Below are positions 33,811 through 44,515 of a stretch of 64,000 bases of DNA, one piece after another. The notes beneath the pieces were generated by a model that did no database searches, had not been told where the DNA came from, and saw only the letters and a program-made list of their open reading frames with translations. Each line of letters begins with the position of its first letter. The first letter of the stretch is position 1. The stretch comes from Pachyseris speciosa (taxonomy: Eukaryota > Cnidaria > Anthozoa > Scleractinia > Pachyseridae). The DNA lies in the NCBI GenBank assembly GCA_016490735.1, contig JAEMWC010001133.1:148501-212500 (forward strand), read 5' to 3'. The translations under genes and the position numbers were made by a program.

Positions 33811-34186
33811 TTAACTGCGGTCAAACGTAAAAAAGTGAGAAAAGTCCTTAAAAGATAAGGTTTTTACGTTGAGAGCTCAAAGATGATAAGTTTTTCTTCA
33901 GTCTGTGAGTTTACTAAATCATTTTATGAATTACTAAAAAAGTTTTAGGAACAATAAGGTGAATCGGTTTTCCTAAAGTCACGCATTGAAACAGAAAACA
34001 AAAACACACCGCGCCGAACAGTTTCCACATTCTTCGCTTGAAAAAAACTTTAAAAAGTTTTTAGTAATTCATGAAATGATTTAGTAAATTCACAGACTGA
34101 TGAAAGACTCATCATCTTTGAGCTCTCAACATAAAAACCTTATCTTTAAAGGACTTTTCTTATTTTTTACGTCTGACCGCGGTTAA
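33811..34186. mobile_element. 376-bp foldback element with about 140-bp arms
   Basis: Left arm TTAACTGCGGTCAAACGT... and right arm ...ACGTCTGACCGCGGTTAA are imperfect complements through AAAACCTTATCTTT, GAGCTCTCAAC and AAATCATTT blocks, separated by about 95 bp. Confidence 0.8.
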
Positions 34187-34254
34187 AAGTGGTGCACCGC
34201 TTCTGCGCCACAGTTATGAACACTACTGAAGCAGTAGTGAAAATAAAAAAAATC

Positions 34255-34327
34255 AGGCTTGTACGGGATTCGAACCCACGACCTCTGCGATACTGGTGCA
34301 GCGTTCTACCGACTGAGCTAACAAGCG
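34255..34327 (-). tRNA. tRNA-like sequence 1 (tRNA-derived SINE head; anticodon position AGT)
   Basis: 73 nt folds as a cloverleaf: acceptor CGCTTGT/ACAAGCC (first pair mismatched), D arm GCTCAGTCGGTAGAAC, a T arm with GGTTCGAATCC (B box), and A box TTAGCTCAGTCGG. The anticodon loop CCAGTAT has C at position 33 instead of the invariant T, and the pair 31-39 is A-C. This suggests a tRNA relic rather than a working tRNA. It is an inverted partner of 34540-34612. Confidence 0.55.
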
Positions 34328-34539
34328 TGGGTGGTTCGTAACAGAACTGCGGATTAATGATTAAATATGTGACTGATCATCGCTCATTCACTACTGCTTA
34401 AGTAGTGTCATAACTGCGATGATCAGTCACATATTTAATAATTAATCCGCAGTTCAAATATATGATTTTCATATATTCATTCTCATATATTCACCACTCA
34501 CGGGTATATTACGAACTAACAAACGACCAGCTCCCAGAT

Positions 34540-34612
34540 GGCTTGTTAGCTCAGTCGGTAGAGCGCTGCACCAGTATCGCAGAGGTCGTGGGTTCGAATC
34601 CCGTACAAGCCT
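34540..34612 (+). tRNA. tRNA-like sequence 2 (tRNA-derived SINE head; anticodon position AGT)
   Basis: Acceptor GGCTTGT pairs perfectly with ACAAGCC. D stem GCTC/GAGC, variable loop AGGTC, T loop TTCGAAT. The anticodon stem CTGCA/CGCAG has one mismatch and the loop CCAGTAT lacks T33. Formally Thr (AGT) by position, but non-canonical. It is followed by TGAATTTTTTTTTCAGGC and a tail shared with nearby copies, so it is probably the RNA polymerase III promoter head of a SINE. Confidence 0.6.
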
Positions 34613-34890
34613 GAATTTTTTTTTCAGGCTTTATTTTCACTACTGCTTAAGTAGTGTTCATAACTGCGATGATCAGTCACATATTTAATCATTAATGAGG
34701 CCCTGCCGGGGTGGGGGGGGGGGGGGGAGGGACTCCAGCGTCGCTTGTGTGAATTTTAAAATCTCCCGTGTCGGTGTTTAAATCGCTAATTCTCGGCCTT
34801 GATGGCACTGTCGGAATTTTGCCAGGAATGGCAGGTCCTCATTAATCCGCAGTTCAAATATATGATTTTCATATATTCCTTCTCATAGAA
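34613..34890 (+). repeat. SINE-like body and tail following tRNA-like head
   Basis: The tail words CACTACTGCTTAAGTAGTG, GCGATGATCAGTCACATATT and CCGCAGTTCAAATATATG recur at 34384-34500, and in inverse orientation partly before 34255 and after 34327. The tail here is interrupted by the insertion at 34697-34840. Confidence 0.7.
34697..34840. mobile_element. 144-bp MITE with ATTAAT target duplication inside the SINE tail
   Basis: Ends GAGGCCCTGCC and GGCAGGTCCTC (10 of 11 paired). ATTAAT occurs on both sides (34691-34696 and 34841-34846). The neighbouring repeat copy at 34430-34450 reads AATAATTAATCCGCAG without the insert, giving a paralogous empty site. A poly-G run of 15 bases lies inside. 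Confidence 0.85.
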
Positions 34891-37250
34891 GGAAACATGT
34901 TAGATGTGATTTGACTCTAGGCAGCTAAAGAGCTAGTGAAATTTAATACATTATGAAATTTTTAGCTCTTTAGGTGTAGTATTCAAGGAGATATTGTCTT
35001 CCAAAAACTACAAAATTTTTGGGTGGCAAAAGAACTAATGAGCTCATACACTCTTTGCAAATTTTTGAGTTTTTAAACCCGCGTTGCACAAAAAGTATTC
35101 AATACATGAGGCTCATATTCATTGGCAGTTATTCATACTATGACCTTTCAATATTCAGAACTGATTCATTTGTAGTTCCATCAGAAACTGAATTGTCCAT
35201 GCTAATGAGGCAAATATTGTAAACAAGGATTCCCCTATAACGATAAACCCCGATATAACGATGTAATTTTACCAGTCCCTTGGTACATAGTCATGTCGGG
35301 ATTCCACTTTACTAGCCAAGAGCCGTCCAAGAAACCACCAAGGAAACGGGTTGCACACGAGAAGTCTGCGATCAAGCTGATCTACCTCAAAATTAATCAA
35401 ACAAGACAGTTTTGTATAGAGAAAAAGTCGGTTTAGCGTCTGCACACAAAGTTAAAGCAAAGCGTATGCGAAATGGAAAGTTTGGGCTCCTTTGCCTTTT
35501 AGCAAAAATGTCCGAACAGGCAGGTAAGGGGGTGTGGGTGTTCAACAACCGTTCTTTGAACACTTGGGAAACTGGTGCGTAAAGAGGAGCAAGGGCGTGA
35601 ACATTATGGGAGGGGAGGGCGAGGGTGGGGGGTGGGGTGGTTGATTGCAGAGTGATTGCTGTCCATTTCTCTCCAAATTTTCTCTTGTGGCTCGGCGAGT
35701 AAAAATTGGAACAAAAGGTGGAAGCAGCGCTCTAGAAGGAACAAAAAGGGTCTCGCCTAAACCCCTCCTCTTACACACCGCTGGATTGAGATCGATTGCG
35801 CTTCTACGAGATCCTCAACAGAAAAATCGGAACTACCGGTAATCCAGTTGTTACGTAAGTTCGGACGCCTCCCACGTTCGAACGTCTCTCCTGAGAACTT
35901 CAGGGTCCATTTACATTTGTCTAGTTTTCTTTCATTTTACAGTTCACTAACGCACATCATCATAGGTCGGCTGCAGTGCAGGCAGCTGAAAGCTTTCTCC
36001 AGCTGTTCTTTCCCTAGGAATGTTGGCTATTTGGTCAGGAGAGAGTTGGCCATAGTCGTCGACCATTTGTCGCTGGATGCGTTTTCTGTCGCCCTGGTCT
36101 GCGCTTACCGTGAAATGGTATAAAAAGCACATGCCCTGGCTGGTTCATCCGCAGGTTTACGGAAAATGTGGCCCAGAAATCTAAACTTTCTTGTGCGAAC
36201 TTGCTGAATGATTGGGCAAGCTTATGTCATTTCATAAATACGGTTGGTAGACGCACGATCAGCCTTTCGAGGTCGAGTATGATACGGTAGCATGAGGTGG
36301 CAAACGCACGTAAAGGGTCCGTTTTCCACTCTAATTGATGTAACCTGCAGGGCTGAATATCGAGATTCTCCTTTTGCTGGGAAGATGACATGCAACGAGA
36401 GGCGGATGTTAAAATGGAACCACAGACTGTTTTAACAATAACCAACTCAATCGACAGGTTCAAAATAATTTAATCTGGAGAAAAATATGGGCGTATATAT
36501 GGGTCCATTAAATTCCAGATAAGTCTCAAGACAAGTAGTGTAGAGTACAGACCGTAGTATTAAGGCTACCAAGTGTAGAGTCCCTCAGCCAGCTTTGGAA
36601 CACTGGTCACTTCAACTACACAGTAGTCATAAATACAGCCAATCGATAATGATCCCACCCAACAAACCCATAATCGTTTTACTGTGCGAATCTGAAAACT
36701 ACAAGACTCTACCCTACAAGAACAAGACAGAGTTTGCACGCTGCCGCGCGCACAAGGTATGGTATGCCTCCGATGCCCAATGTAACTTTGACTTGATCAC
36801 AAACCCAAGTAACAAGATCGGGGAAACAAACTTCGAGCCCCAGATTTGACCCTCTCTTATGCGTAACATTTCCGTGATCCGTTCTCAGATGTGATACGGT
36901 AACAACGTAGTATTCCGACCAAAGTATTCATTCTTATCTGATTCGCACAGTACTTCCTTCTACACCGTAATTTGAGTTTGGAGCAGACAGCACCACTAGT
37001 AGTTCTGTAATCAAGTAAAGTGGGGAGCATGCACATGAATATGCGAAATACACTCCTTTCTTTCTAGCCATTGCTGGTTCGAAAGAACAGGGATACTCCA
37101 AGAACTCTTACGATTTGCTTTAAAGACTGCACACGAAAAAGCTTAAATATATGCATGACGACATTCTCGCAAACTCAAAATAGAGTGAATTTTGCCACAG
37201 TGCTAGGATATTGTTATAAGTTATCAACTGCTGTTCTGACAACTATCAAT
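34891..37250. other. Intergenic DNA without recognised gene
   Basis: Contains a G-rich tract near 35600 and 'CGATATAACGATG' phrases near 35240 reminiscent of pogo ends. A minus-strand frame (36102-35947) with a good acceptor reads VDDYGQLSPDQIANIPRE and ends LQPTYDDVR-stop. It might be a terminal exon but I do not recognise it. Confidence 0.3.
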
Positions 37251-37618
37251 AGGGAGCTTTAGCAACGACGACGGCGACGGCAACGAGAACGTCACTTCAA
37301 AATAGAACTTCTCGTTTTTGTAACGCTTTTGCTATTATTCCAATTTGTTTAACTTGGAAAGGACTGGCGAACTATTCAGGGACTAAATTGTTATGAACGC
37401 CATTAAAGTAAGGAAAAAGAAATAAAACTTTACAGCCACACGTTCCCGTTCTCGCCAAAACATAAAATTTGGTCATTTCACGTTGTTGTTTTGCAGAGGA
37501 CGGGAAAGAAATGTACCAAAATGTAAAACGCACGTGCAGAGCGATTGTTTTTGCTCATTAAGCCTATTGTTTTGCGGCGTTCTCGTTGGCGCTGCCGTCG
37601 TCGTTGCTAAAGCTCCCT
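37251..37618. mobile_element. 368-bp MITE, full-length copy of the AACGACGACGG family
   Basis: AGGGAGCTTTAGCAACGACG at 37251 and CGTCGTTGCTAAAGCTCCCT ending at 37618 are perfect inverted ends, extending inward with GCGACGGCAACGAGAACG. Shares its interior with 5097-5372 and 40476-40746. Confidence 0.9.
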
Positions 37619-38696
37619 AGTAACTCAGTAACGGAGCGCCTAGCAGGCTGCCTAATAAGGATGCAAGCTGCAAACAAAAACTCGGAGGCTGTCATTTTCT
37701 AAATCAGTGAGCACAAAAATAGTTTTCCCCTTCTGCAGAGGAAAAAAGGCAACACCAAGCATGCTAGGTAAAATTTCACTTAAAAATTACAATTAACAAG
37801 TCTACCGAATGTAATAATAGTGCAAACAACAGAAAGTGCCTCAACAAAGCCCAAAGCAACTTAAATAAAAACTACCAGAGTTGCAAGTTTAAGCTCAGTT
37901 CAACTTGGCCCTAATCAAGTGAAACAAATGCAGATAAGGTGGCTAAAACACGAGAAAAGGCTACACAATGCATATTTTTAACCCGGTTTTGACTACAAAC
38001 CCTGCTTTCATCAACTCTAAAAAAGGTGCCAAGTACAGCGACATCAAGATATCGCAAATTACTCGGACAGCATTTCAATCACACAAAGTTATAACAATTG
38101 CTTTACTTGATCAAACAGTATGTTTGTATCGCATTAAACTTTTCAGCATACATGATTGCTTAAGGCTGGCCTTTGTTCATGATAACTACCCTGGATTGCA
38201 TCAAAACAAAATAAATTAAACATTGTAAAAATTTGAACTAAAACATCTGCATGCAATAAAATGTTTTAAATTTCATAAGGCCAAATATGCTTCTCTTACT
38301 TGTACTTTTAACACATCTCTGCTATTTTTGGGTAAACAGGTCTTTGAATTGGAAGGAAAACTGAGAATTGTCCTGGTTGAGTACACCTTGTAGTAGCACT
38401 GTTAAATGGAATTGTGTGACTGAAAATACCCTCAAGCAATGCTGCTTCCAACAGAATTAACAAGCTGCCTAGAGCTTTACTGGGCTGATGATACAATAGT
38501 AGCAAGTACCAAAACTACACGTGGCATGCCACAATACAGCAAGCAAATTTTGAATAATACAAGTCAGTGAATGGGTTCAACAGATACAAGAAGCTATTGG
38601 ACTGATGCCGGTGAAGTCAGTAGATAATTAAACAGATAGATGAGAACTTCATTTGTAACAGGCATCTACACAAGTATCCTAGAAGAACTTGGTCTT
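37619..38696 (-). other. Probable 3' UTR and downstream flank of IGF2BP-like gene
   Basis: Directly follows the stop codon at 38697 on the minus strand; no frame or repeat recognised. Polyadenylation site not identified. Confidence 0.35.
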
Positions 38697-38774
38697 TCAG
38701 CTGTAGGGTGTCTGCCGTAATGGTGATGGATTTTGGCAACGAACTATAGCATCTAGAATTTGAAATTGGGCACG
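38697..38774 (-). CDS. IGF2BP: IGF2BP/IMP-like KH protein, terminal coding exon
   Basis: After a TTTTTTTCAG acceptor the exon reads RAQFQILDAIVRCQNPSP and ends with TGA at 38697-38699. It continues phase 0 from the exon at 39751 (FASGQ-RAQFQILDAI), matching the C-terminal helix of a fourth KH domain (compare ASQMAQRKI in the family). The short tail LRQTPYS follows. Confidence 0.75.
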   Translation of the reverse strand, partial: RAQFQILDAIVRCQNPSPLRQTPYS

Positions 38775-38927
38775 CTGAAAAAAAGAAACAGAAATAAAAT
38801 TATACCAGAAGTCATTGTCCCATCAAAGGTCAGCAAAGAAGAGAAATCTGCATTCAATTTCTGAAGTGAATCTAAGGAACTGGCTAGGCAATCTGGTGTT
38901 CACAAAAACGTTTAGCTTACAGAAACA

Positions 38928-38963
38928 TCATCATCATTGTTGTTGCTGTTGTTATTGTTAATA
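38928..38963. repeat. CAT/TTG trinucleotide tract
   Basis: CATCATCATCATTGTTGTTG followed by interrupted TTG/TTA units. Confidence 0.6.
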
Positions 38964-39149
38964 TGATGTTCAAGTTCTTGTGGTACAGGTTGCTGCAGCA
39001 CTAGTTCGTAAATCCAATAAGCGGAGTATAACCAATCCTCCAAGCCTAGCAAATTAGAAATCTCCGCAAGATGTGTTCCAAAGCCAATACTGCTGCTTTT
39101 TGTATGCTATTACTGCAACAATTGGTCTCAATGGCTAGGTCTACGGGCC

Positions 39150-39185
39150 TTTATTATTATTATTATTATTATTACTATTATTATT

Positions 39186-39218
<33 letters not shown>

Positions 39219-39224
39219 ATTATT
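39150..39224. repeat. (TTA)n(TTG)n microsatellite
   Basis: About 12 TTA units run into 9 or more TTG units inside an intron of the IGF2BP-like gene. Confidence 0.9.
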
Positions 39225-39286
39225 AAAATGACACCTGGGAGTCATCTGGTGGTAACTCTCTCATGAAAGTTATCCTTTCAAAAACA

Positions 39287-39404
39287 GGGCCCAATTGCTC
39301 AAAGCATGGTTAGTACTAACCCATGTTAAATACCATGACAACCTATAGGTTTTAATACATCTTAACCAATGGTTAGCGCTAACCATGCTTCGAGCAACTA
39401 GCCC
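39287..39404. mobile_element. 118-bp MITE in IGF2BP-like intron
   Basis: GGGCCCAATTGCTCAAAGCA at 39287 and TGCTTCGAGCAACTAGCCC ending at 39404 are imperfect complements, both flanked inward by ATGGTTAG and CTAACC palindromes. Confidence 0.75.
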
Positions 39405-39750
39405 AGAAGTGTATAAACCCTCCTTACCAGTTGAGAATGGTTGCTAACATAATGCTCATACAAAAATTGAATTAATAAGTTGTTTGCACTTGATTGACAA
39501 CTAATTAAAGTTCCAAGTTAAAGTTAAGTGTAATGTAATGCATTCTTTATTTAACCATGGTAATACAGTTCAGTAAAGGTGGCATTACAGTACTTAACCG
39601 TGAGCTAAAGATTCCCTATAGATACCAAATAATGTACAAAAACTTAATGCAACAAAAAATGAAATAACCTCATATTATTGAAATTAAAAGCAGTTGCTCA
39701 AGCCTGATCTCTTTTGAGACCAGTATACATCTGCCAAGATAGCTACTAAC

Positions 39751-39864
39751 CTGGCCACTGGCGAAGCTCTCTTCAATGAGTATAACTGCTTCCCGGTTTT
39801 CAGCATTTTCATCATTTGATAAGACTGTTATACGCACTCCTGTTTGTTTCTGTAGCTCTTTCAC
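39751..39864 (-). CDS. IGF2BP: IGF2BP/IMP-like KH protein, exon for second half of KH4
   Basis: 38 codons, phase 0 at both ends (acceptor CTTCACAG, donor GTTAGT). Reads VKELQKQTGVRITVLSNDE, then REAVILIEESFASGQ. It completes the KH domain begun in the exon at 41213: helix after the GxxG loop, beta strand with VLSNDE, then the last strand and helix. RNA-binding role is from the family: cytoplasmic mRNA localisation and stability. Confidence 0.85.
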
Positions 39865-40117
39865 CTGTGAAGGAAATAAGGAAAATGAACCTTGAGCCTC
39901 TTCAGTCCCCAGTTGTTCAAAGAGCAGATAGCACTATCCACAAGGATACCCAAGATAAATCACTATCCAACCTGTTTATGAATGAATTAGCCCTACTTTT
40001 ATGCTTTGTTTGGTGACTCAAGGCATAAGGTAGGAGGCTTGAGAAAAGCCTTTTTTCTCTACAACAAGAAAAAGGCTCACCACTTTATTTTTGCACTTGC
40101 ATTTTTTAAATTACAAT

Positions 40118-40343
40118 AGGGCCATTTATACGAGAGAAAATGAGCCGCGGCTTACTCTGGCCACAGCTTATGTAAGACGCAAACACTCCGTATAAATGGT
40201 ACTAAATCTACGTTCACGGCTTTCTCAAGCTGTGGCTTATCCTGGCCTAGGAGTTTTTACTTATATAAATGGTTCCTTTCGCGTCTTATGTAAGCCGCGG
40301 TCAGAGTAAGCCACGGCTTATTTTCTCTCATATAAACGGCCCT
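40118..40343. mobile_element. 226-bp MITE in IGF2BP-like intron
   Basis: AGGGCCATTTATACGAGAG and its near-complement bound the element with 60-bp imperfect arms containing GCCGCGGCTTAC and AGTAAGCCACGGCTT. Confidence 0.85.
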
Positions 40344-40475
40344 AATATTAGCATAAAAAGAAAGAAGAAATACATCTATAACAAAGGTGACAGTGGTGTA
40401 TAGTTTGTGCATGGAGGCTAATAGAACCGTGAGGTTATTGAGTTAGCCTCCATAAGTTGAAAACCAAGAGATAAT

Positions 40476-40746
40476 AGAGAGCTTAAGCAATGAGGATGGC
40501 AAAGGCAACAAGAATGTCACAAAACAATAGGTTTAATGGGCAAAAACAATTGCTCTACATGTGCGTTTTACATTTTGGAATATTTATTTGCCGCCCTCAA
40601 AAAAACAGCAACGTGAAATGACCAAATTTTGGGTTTTGTGGAGAACATTAGAGTATGATGGTGAACTCTTCTTTCTTTTTCCCAACTTCAATGCTGTTTT
40701 TACTAATTTAGCTCCAGAATAGTTTGCCCACATTTTACAAGTTAAA
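40476..40746. repeat. AACGACGACGG-family repeat, truncated copy
   Basis: AGAGAGCTTAAGCAATGAGG and the same interior as 5097-5372, ending CCCACATTTTACAAGTTAAA at the same place. Confidence 0.75.
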
Positions 40747-41212
40747 TGTTGAAAAGGCGTTTGTTTCTGTTGCTGTTGTTTTTGCTCAAGCTCTATCTTA
40801 CTGAACATTGTCAGAAACTCCAAAAAAAAACATGATTTGTTCTAGAACACAAAAGAGCAATCCCCTAGGAGAGGAAATGACATAAGGAACTCTTACTATT
40901 AATATGGTTAACACAACACAACTTTTTATCACACAAGAGGAGGTCATGCTGTGCTGTTTCACTATACTTCTTTGAAAATCTAATTCATTCCTGGTAGTTT
41001 TTTCCAGCAAACACAGGCACCCTCAACAGTTTCCACTCTTCCCAAATACACTTTGGATTGTTCTAACAAGGCAATATATTTGCTCTAATTTTTTTTTATC
41101 AATTTTATTAAACTGAAATCCCAGAGACAGTTTTTTCTGCTAAGATAAACAGAGCATTATAAACCAAGAAGAATAAGTGATAAAGTTACCTACTGATGGT
41201 CACTGGACTTAC

Positions 41213-41380
41213 ATTGTGGCCTTCTTTGCCAATAAATCTGCCGATTATGTTAGGCTGATCCTTGCCTCCACCCTTCAGAGGTATGAAAATTTCTGTTTTC
41301 AATTTCAGTTCACCAGCAATGTCTCCAGAGCTAGTTTTATAACCCTCTTCAGCAAGTTTACAATAAACACAGTGCTGAGC
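41213..41380 (-). CDS. IGF2BP: IGF2BP/IMP-like KH protein, exon spanning end of KH3 and start of KH4
   Basis: 56 codons, phase 0 (acceptor CTGTTCAG, donor GTAAGT). Starts AQHCVYCKLAEEGY, equivalent to the AQ.RIY.KL.EE helix closing KH3 in IGF2BP proteins. A linker and ELKLKTEIFIPL follow, then the KH4 core GRFIGKEGHN with an intact GxxG loop (GKEG). A short insert KGGGKDQPN separates the strand from the loop. The position and phase fit the neighbouring exons. Confidence 0.85.
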
Positions 41381-41623
41381 CTGAACAGAGAAAAAAAAAA
41401 TAGAATAAGTATGATCAAAATAAAGCTGTCCTCCTTTTACATCTCTTTCCCATTTCCTAATGGGCAGCGCAAATTAGCAGCTGAAGCCAACAGGCACATT
41501 ATGTTTAAAGGATCATGTCATGGTGTATGTCTTACTTAAGAGCAATTTTATATGATTTTCCATGTTGGTAGTTAACTCTATGGCATTCATGTTAATATTC
41601 ATTACAAGCAGCACTGACATTAA

Positions 41624-42269
41624 CCCATTGACTACCAGCCGTTTTTACGTTTTCGGGGTGATTTTCCACCTATAAACGATGAATAGCATTTCGTGACTCT
41701 TTATTTGAAACTACCATGGAAAAGTGGTGCTGTCCTAAGGCACTGGAAGATAAGAGCACTGAAGATAACCACAAACACGAATTTTTGGCGGTAGGTCAGA
41801 GTGGCGGTAGACTTAGTTTATATGGGAAAGAATTGGGGGAACGAACGGGTGCTGTCAAAATTTCTGGTTATTTCCCAGCATGCAATGCTGTATCTACACT
41901 CGGGAGAAGAACATGAACACAAAAAAGTCATTTCTAAGCTAGAAAAAGGACTGAATTTCGTTATGATGGTTGAAGTTTGGTTTTTCAACGATGATTTCTT
42001 TAAAAAACACAAAGGCAAAAAGGGGCATTTTTGTCGTTTCTTTTCGACGTTAAAAACGGTCAGTTTCGTTCTTGTCCAAACTCAAAAGGCCATATTTGGT
42101 AAAAATCGCTACGTTTCTTGCGTTTATTGGATATCCAAATTTAAAGGACATTCCATTTCGTGCTCACAACTAACAGTTAAGGCAATATTTGTGCGATTGA
42201 GGAAGTTGCAATGTTTTGAAGCATGGGAGTTTTTTACCACCGGTTTTGGCCGGCACGGGTTCCAATGGG
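41624..42269 (+). mobile_element. TTAA-flanked CCCATTG element, copy 1 (646 bp, internally deleted)
   Basis: CCCATTGACTACC at the left and CCAATGGG at the right sit between two TTAA tetranucleotides (41620-41623 and 42270-42273). The TTAA site and CCC-starting ends fit piggyBac-like (or Kolobok) elements. It contains the frame MVEVWFFNDDFFKKHKGKKG shared with the copies at 53085 and 57078. Confidence 0.75.
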
Positions 42270-42359
42270 TTAAGGGCCATAACCTGCATCATCTGTCACT
42301 GCTAAACAAAAAATGGACCTTGATGGTCAATTTGGTCATTCCCAGGCCCCTTTCTGAAG

Positions 42360-42482
42360 CAGGGAAACAGTTTTCACTATCGTGGTGCAAAACTCTGGAA
42401 CAGCCTTCTGCCTCGAGCTACAAAACAAACAACTTTGAAGTCTTTTAAAGAATCCCTCCCAGCAAACTATTCTATTTTATAA
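42360..42482 (+). pseudogene. LINE ORF2 extreme C-terminus, split from its 3' UTR by compound element A
   Basis: QGNSFHYRGAKLWNSLLPRA, then TLKSFKESLPANYSIL-stop is the usual end of CR1/L2-like ORF2. The 3' UTR resumes after 47336. Confidence 0.65.
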
Positions 42483-42503
42483 CAATAATCTGATGTTTCA
42501 ATT

Positions 42504-42716
42504 GAAGGGCTGAGGGCATAAACTGCCTATGTGTAGTTTTAGGTGTTTTTTTTGCATACGTTATTTCTCGAAAACGAAAAAGAAATCGGGGAAAAAAAAT
42601 ACGGGACAATGTTTTTGAATCAAAATGCAGTTCACATGCAAAAATTTGGACAAATCCAAGCGAACTAAAAAAACGGCCGAAAATTACACATAGGCAGTTT
42701 ATGCTCTCAGCCCTTC
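42504..42716. repeat. Terminal module 1 of compound element A
   Basis: 213 bp with self-complementary ends of about 33 bp (GAAGGGC...GCCCTTC), the loop side containing TCTCGAAAACGAAAAAG. Modules 2 and 3 look identical. Confidence 0.85.
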
Positions 42717-43276
42717 ATATGTCTGCCTTATTAACATGCATGAAGCAATGCCCAAGGGTATTCTTTATTTCTTTATTTGAAAACTTAGCGCCAAATGCTC
42801 GTAACTGAAGGGTAAAACTGAAACTGGACATGAAATGACTGACAGGTAGAAAGGATTGTTCCATAGTGTGACGTAGACTAAAAGTTTTGGCGGTTAAAAC
42901 ATTGGTACTTACGCAACGTGTCTGCCGAAGCTCCCGACTCGAAGCGCGCTAGCTTGTTTGGTTTAATCGAATTATGTCAATTTGCCTGTTCGCTCGGTGA
43001 TCGAAGGACATCATGAAGTCTTGAGATCCACAAGTCTAACACGGCTGAAAGAAGCCAGTCGTGTTTTCTCTGCTTGCCAAACCATGAAGAGAGAGATGAA
43101 TTTGACTCTCCGGTTTGGGAGTAGAGATTAAGAGCCGGGCAGAAAAAAAACTCTGAAAACATCCCTCGTCTCAAAAGCGGCTCGGTTTTGCTAGTCTTGG
43201 TCGATTTCTGAAAGGTTACCGTGCTAGAATTTGCGAAAAGGAGAGGTGTTTTTGGAGTTTTAGGGCAAAAAAGTCA

Positions 43277-43618
43277 GTGATGTTTGCAGAGTGTCTTTCG
43301 CACGCGGAGGGCATAACATTCCCACAATTCATTGCGGCCGAAGTGGGCGCTGTCTCGCGGGCCATCGAAGCCGTGAAACAGTTCGTCAAAATTCGGAAAC
43401 ATTACGGAGAATTCATCCGAGAGAGGGAAGTCAGCATGACGAGAAGTCCGTCCGTTTTCGATGACTATCTTGAAAACAATCCAGGGAAAAGTTGCATGGG
43501 CGCGCGTGGAAAATATTACTCGTGGTCGGTCGTCGAGTTGTTATGTAAACACAGGGAGACATGCTGCCGAATTTCAACATATAAATCAGTTTTGCGTCGA
43601 TCAACTCGGGTATTTTGA
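43277..43618 (+). CDS. Hypothetical 113-codon frame in core of element A (first copy)
   Basis: ATG at 43277; reads FPQFIAAEVGAV, then IRKHYGEFIRERE, SPSVFDDYLENNPGKSC. A corresponding segment in element C (minus strand, about 62650-62570) reads RKHYGEIIEDRE and SPSVYDEYPE, with conservative replacements, so at least part may have been coding in the ancestor. In C the frame stops shortly after. No known domain recognised; function unknown. It may instead be a non-coding conserved block. Confidence 0.35.
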   Translation: MMFAECLSHAEGITFPQFIAAEVGAVSRAIEAVKQFVKIRKHYGEFIREREVSMTRSPSVFDDYLENNPGKSCMGARGKYYSWSVVELLCKHRETCCRISTYKSVLRRSTRVF

Positions 43619-44359
43619 TTTTATGGAGGCTTGTAAACATCAGCTAAACGTATTTTCAAGCGAGATAAACACCAGCAAAAACGTATTGGCACGCGAGACA
43701 TTTTAACAAGTCGTTGTGTTACGCATCAGACGATACGGATTAAATTTCACATCTTATGCAAATATTTACGTCTTGAAGCCAACAAAAATAGTTAAGTATT
43801 TTGTTCCAGTTTTTTCACTGTCGTCATTTATGTTGATTTGTGATACGAATTTCATTCCACTGGTTCCATTTGACGACGAAAATGAACCCTTCAAAATCGT
43901 TTCAGTGATGACCAAAGCACGCGAAGCGCCAGTCAAATCTCTGTTTCGAAGCGGAAACCGACGGGAAACAGCTTACTCTTTTAACTCTTAATTTTGCCCT
44001 TGAACATCGTTGACTCAAATTTTCGGTGTTGCTCACGAACAGAAGTTGTTGGTAGTGGCCAAAAGCTATCTTCAAATAAAAACAGCCTTCTTTAATATTT
44101 TATTCTATTTCTCAGCCGACAGCAAGCTTTTTAAGTACTGAGTTAGAGTCAAATCCGATCCTGCTGTATGCCGTTTTCAACCAAAACACCCTCTTCAACA
44201 CTTTACTTACATCGGCCAAAACCTTCCCGAAAGAATTAAAAATCAACCAAGAAACCTGTACGCTCTTTTCATTTCGGAGGAACCAAGAAACCAAGAAACC
44301 TGTGCGAGACTCAAAATACGCCGCTTACTTTAACGTTAACGTTCGCAATGCCCTAGGCC

Positions 44360-44515
44360 GAACCCTATCCCTAGCTCTAACCCTAACCCTAACCCTAACC
44401 CTAGCTCTAACCCTAACCCTAGCTCTAACCCTAACCCTAGCTCTAACCCTAACCCTAACTCTAACCCTAGCCCTAATTTTAACCCTAACTCTAAACTTAA
44501 CAATAACCCTAAATC
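44360..44515. repeat. Interstitial telomere-like (AACCCT)n array in core 1
   Basis: About 155 bp of AACCCT, AGCTCT and AACTCT hexamers, degenerate at the right end. AACCCT is the complement of the animal telomere repeat TTAGGG. Open frames across it (LTLALTLT and RVRVRV peptides) are translation artefacts. Confidence 0.9.

Noticed and set aside
38470..38500. CTGATGA near 38485 as another hammerhead core
   Set aside because: No stem II or GAAA follows at the required distance.
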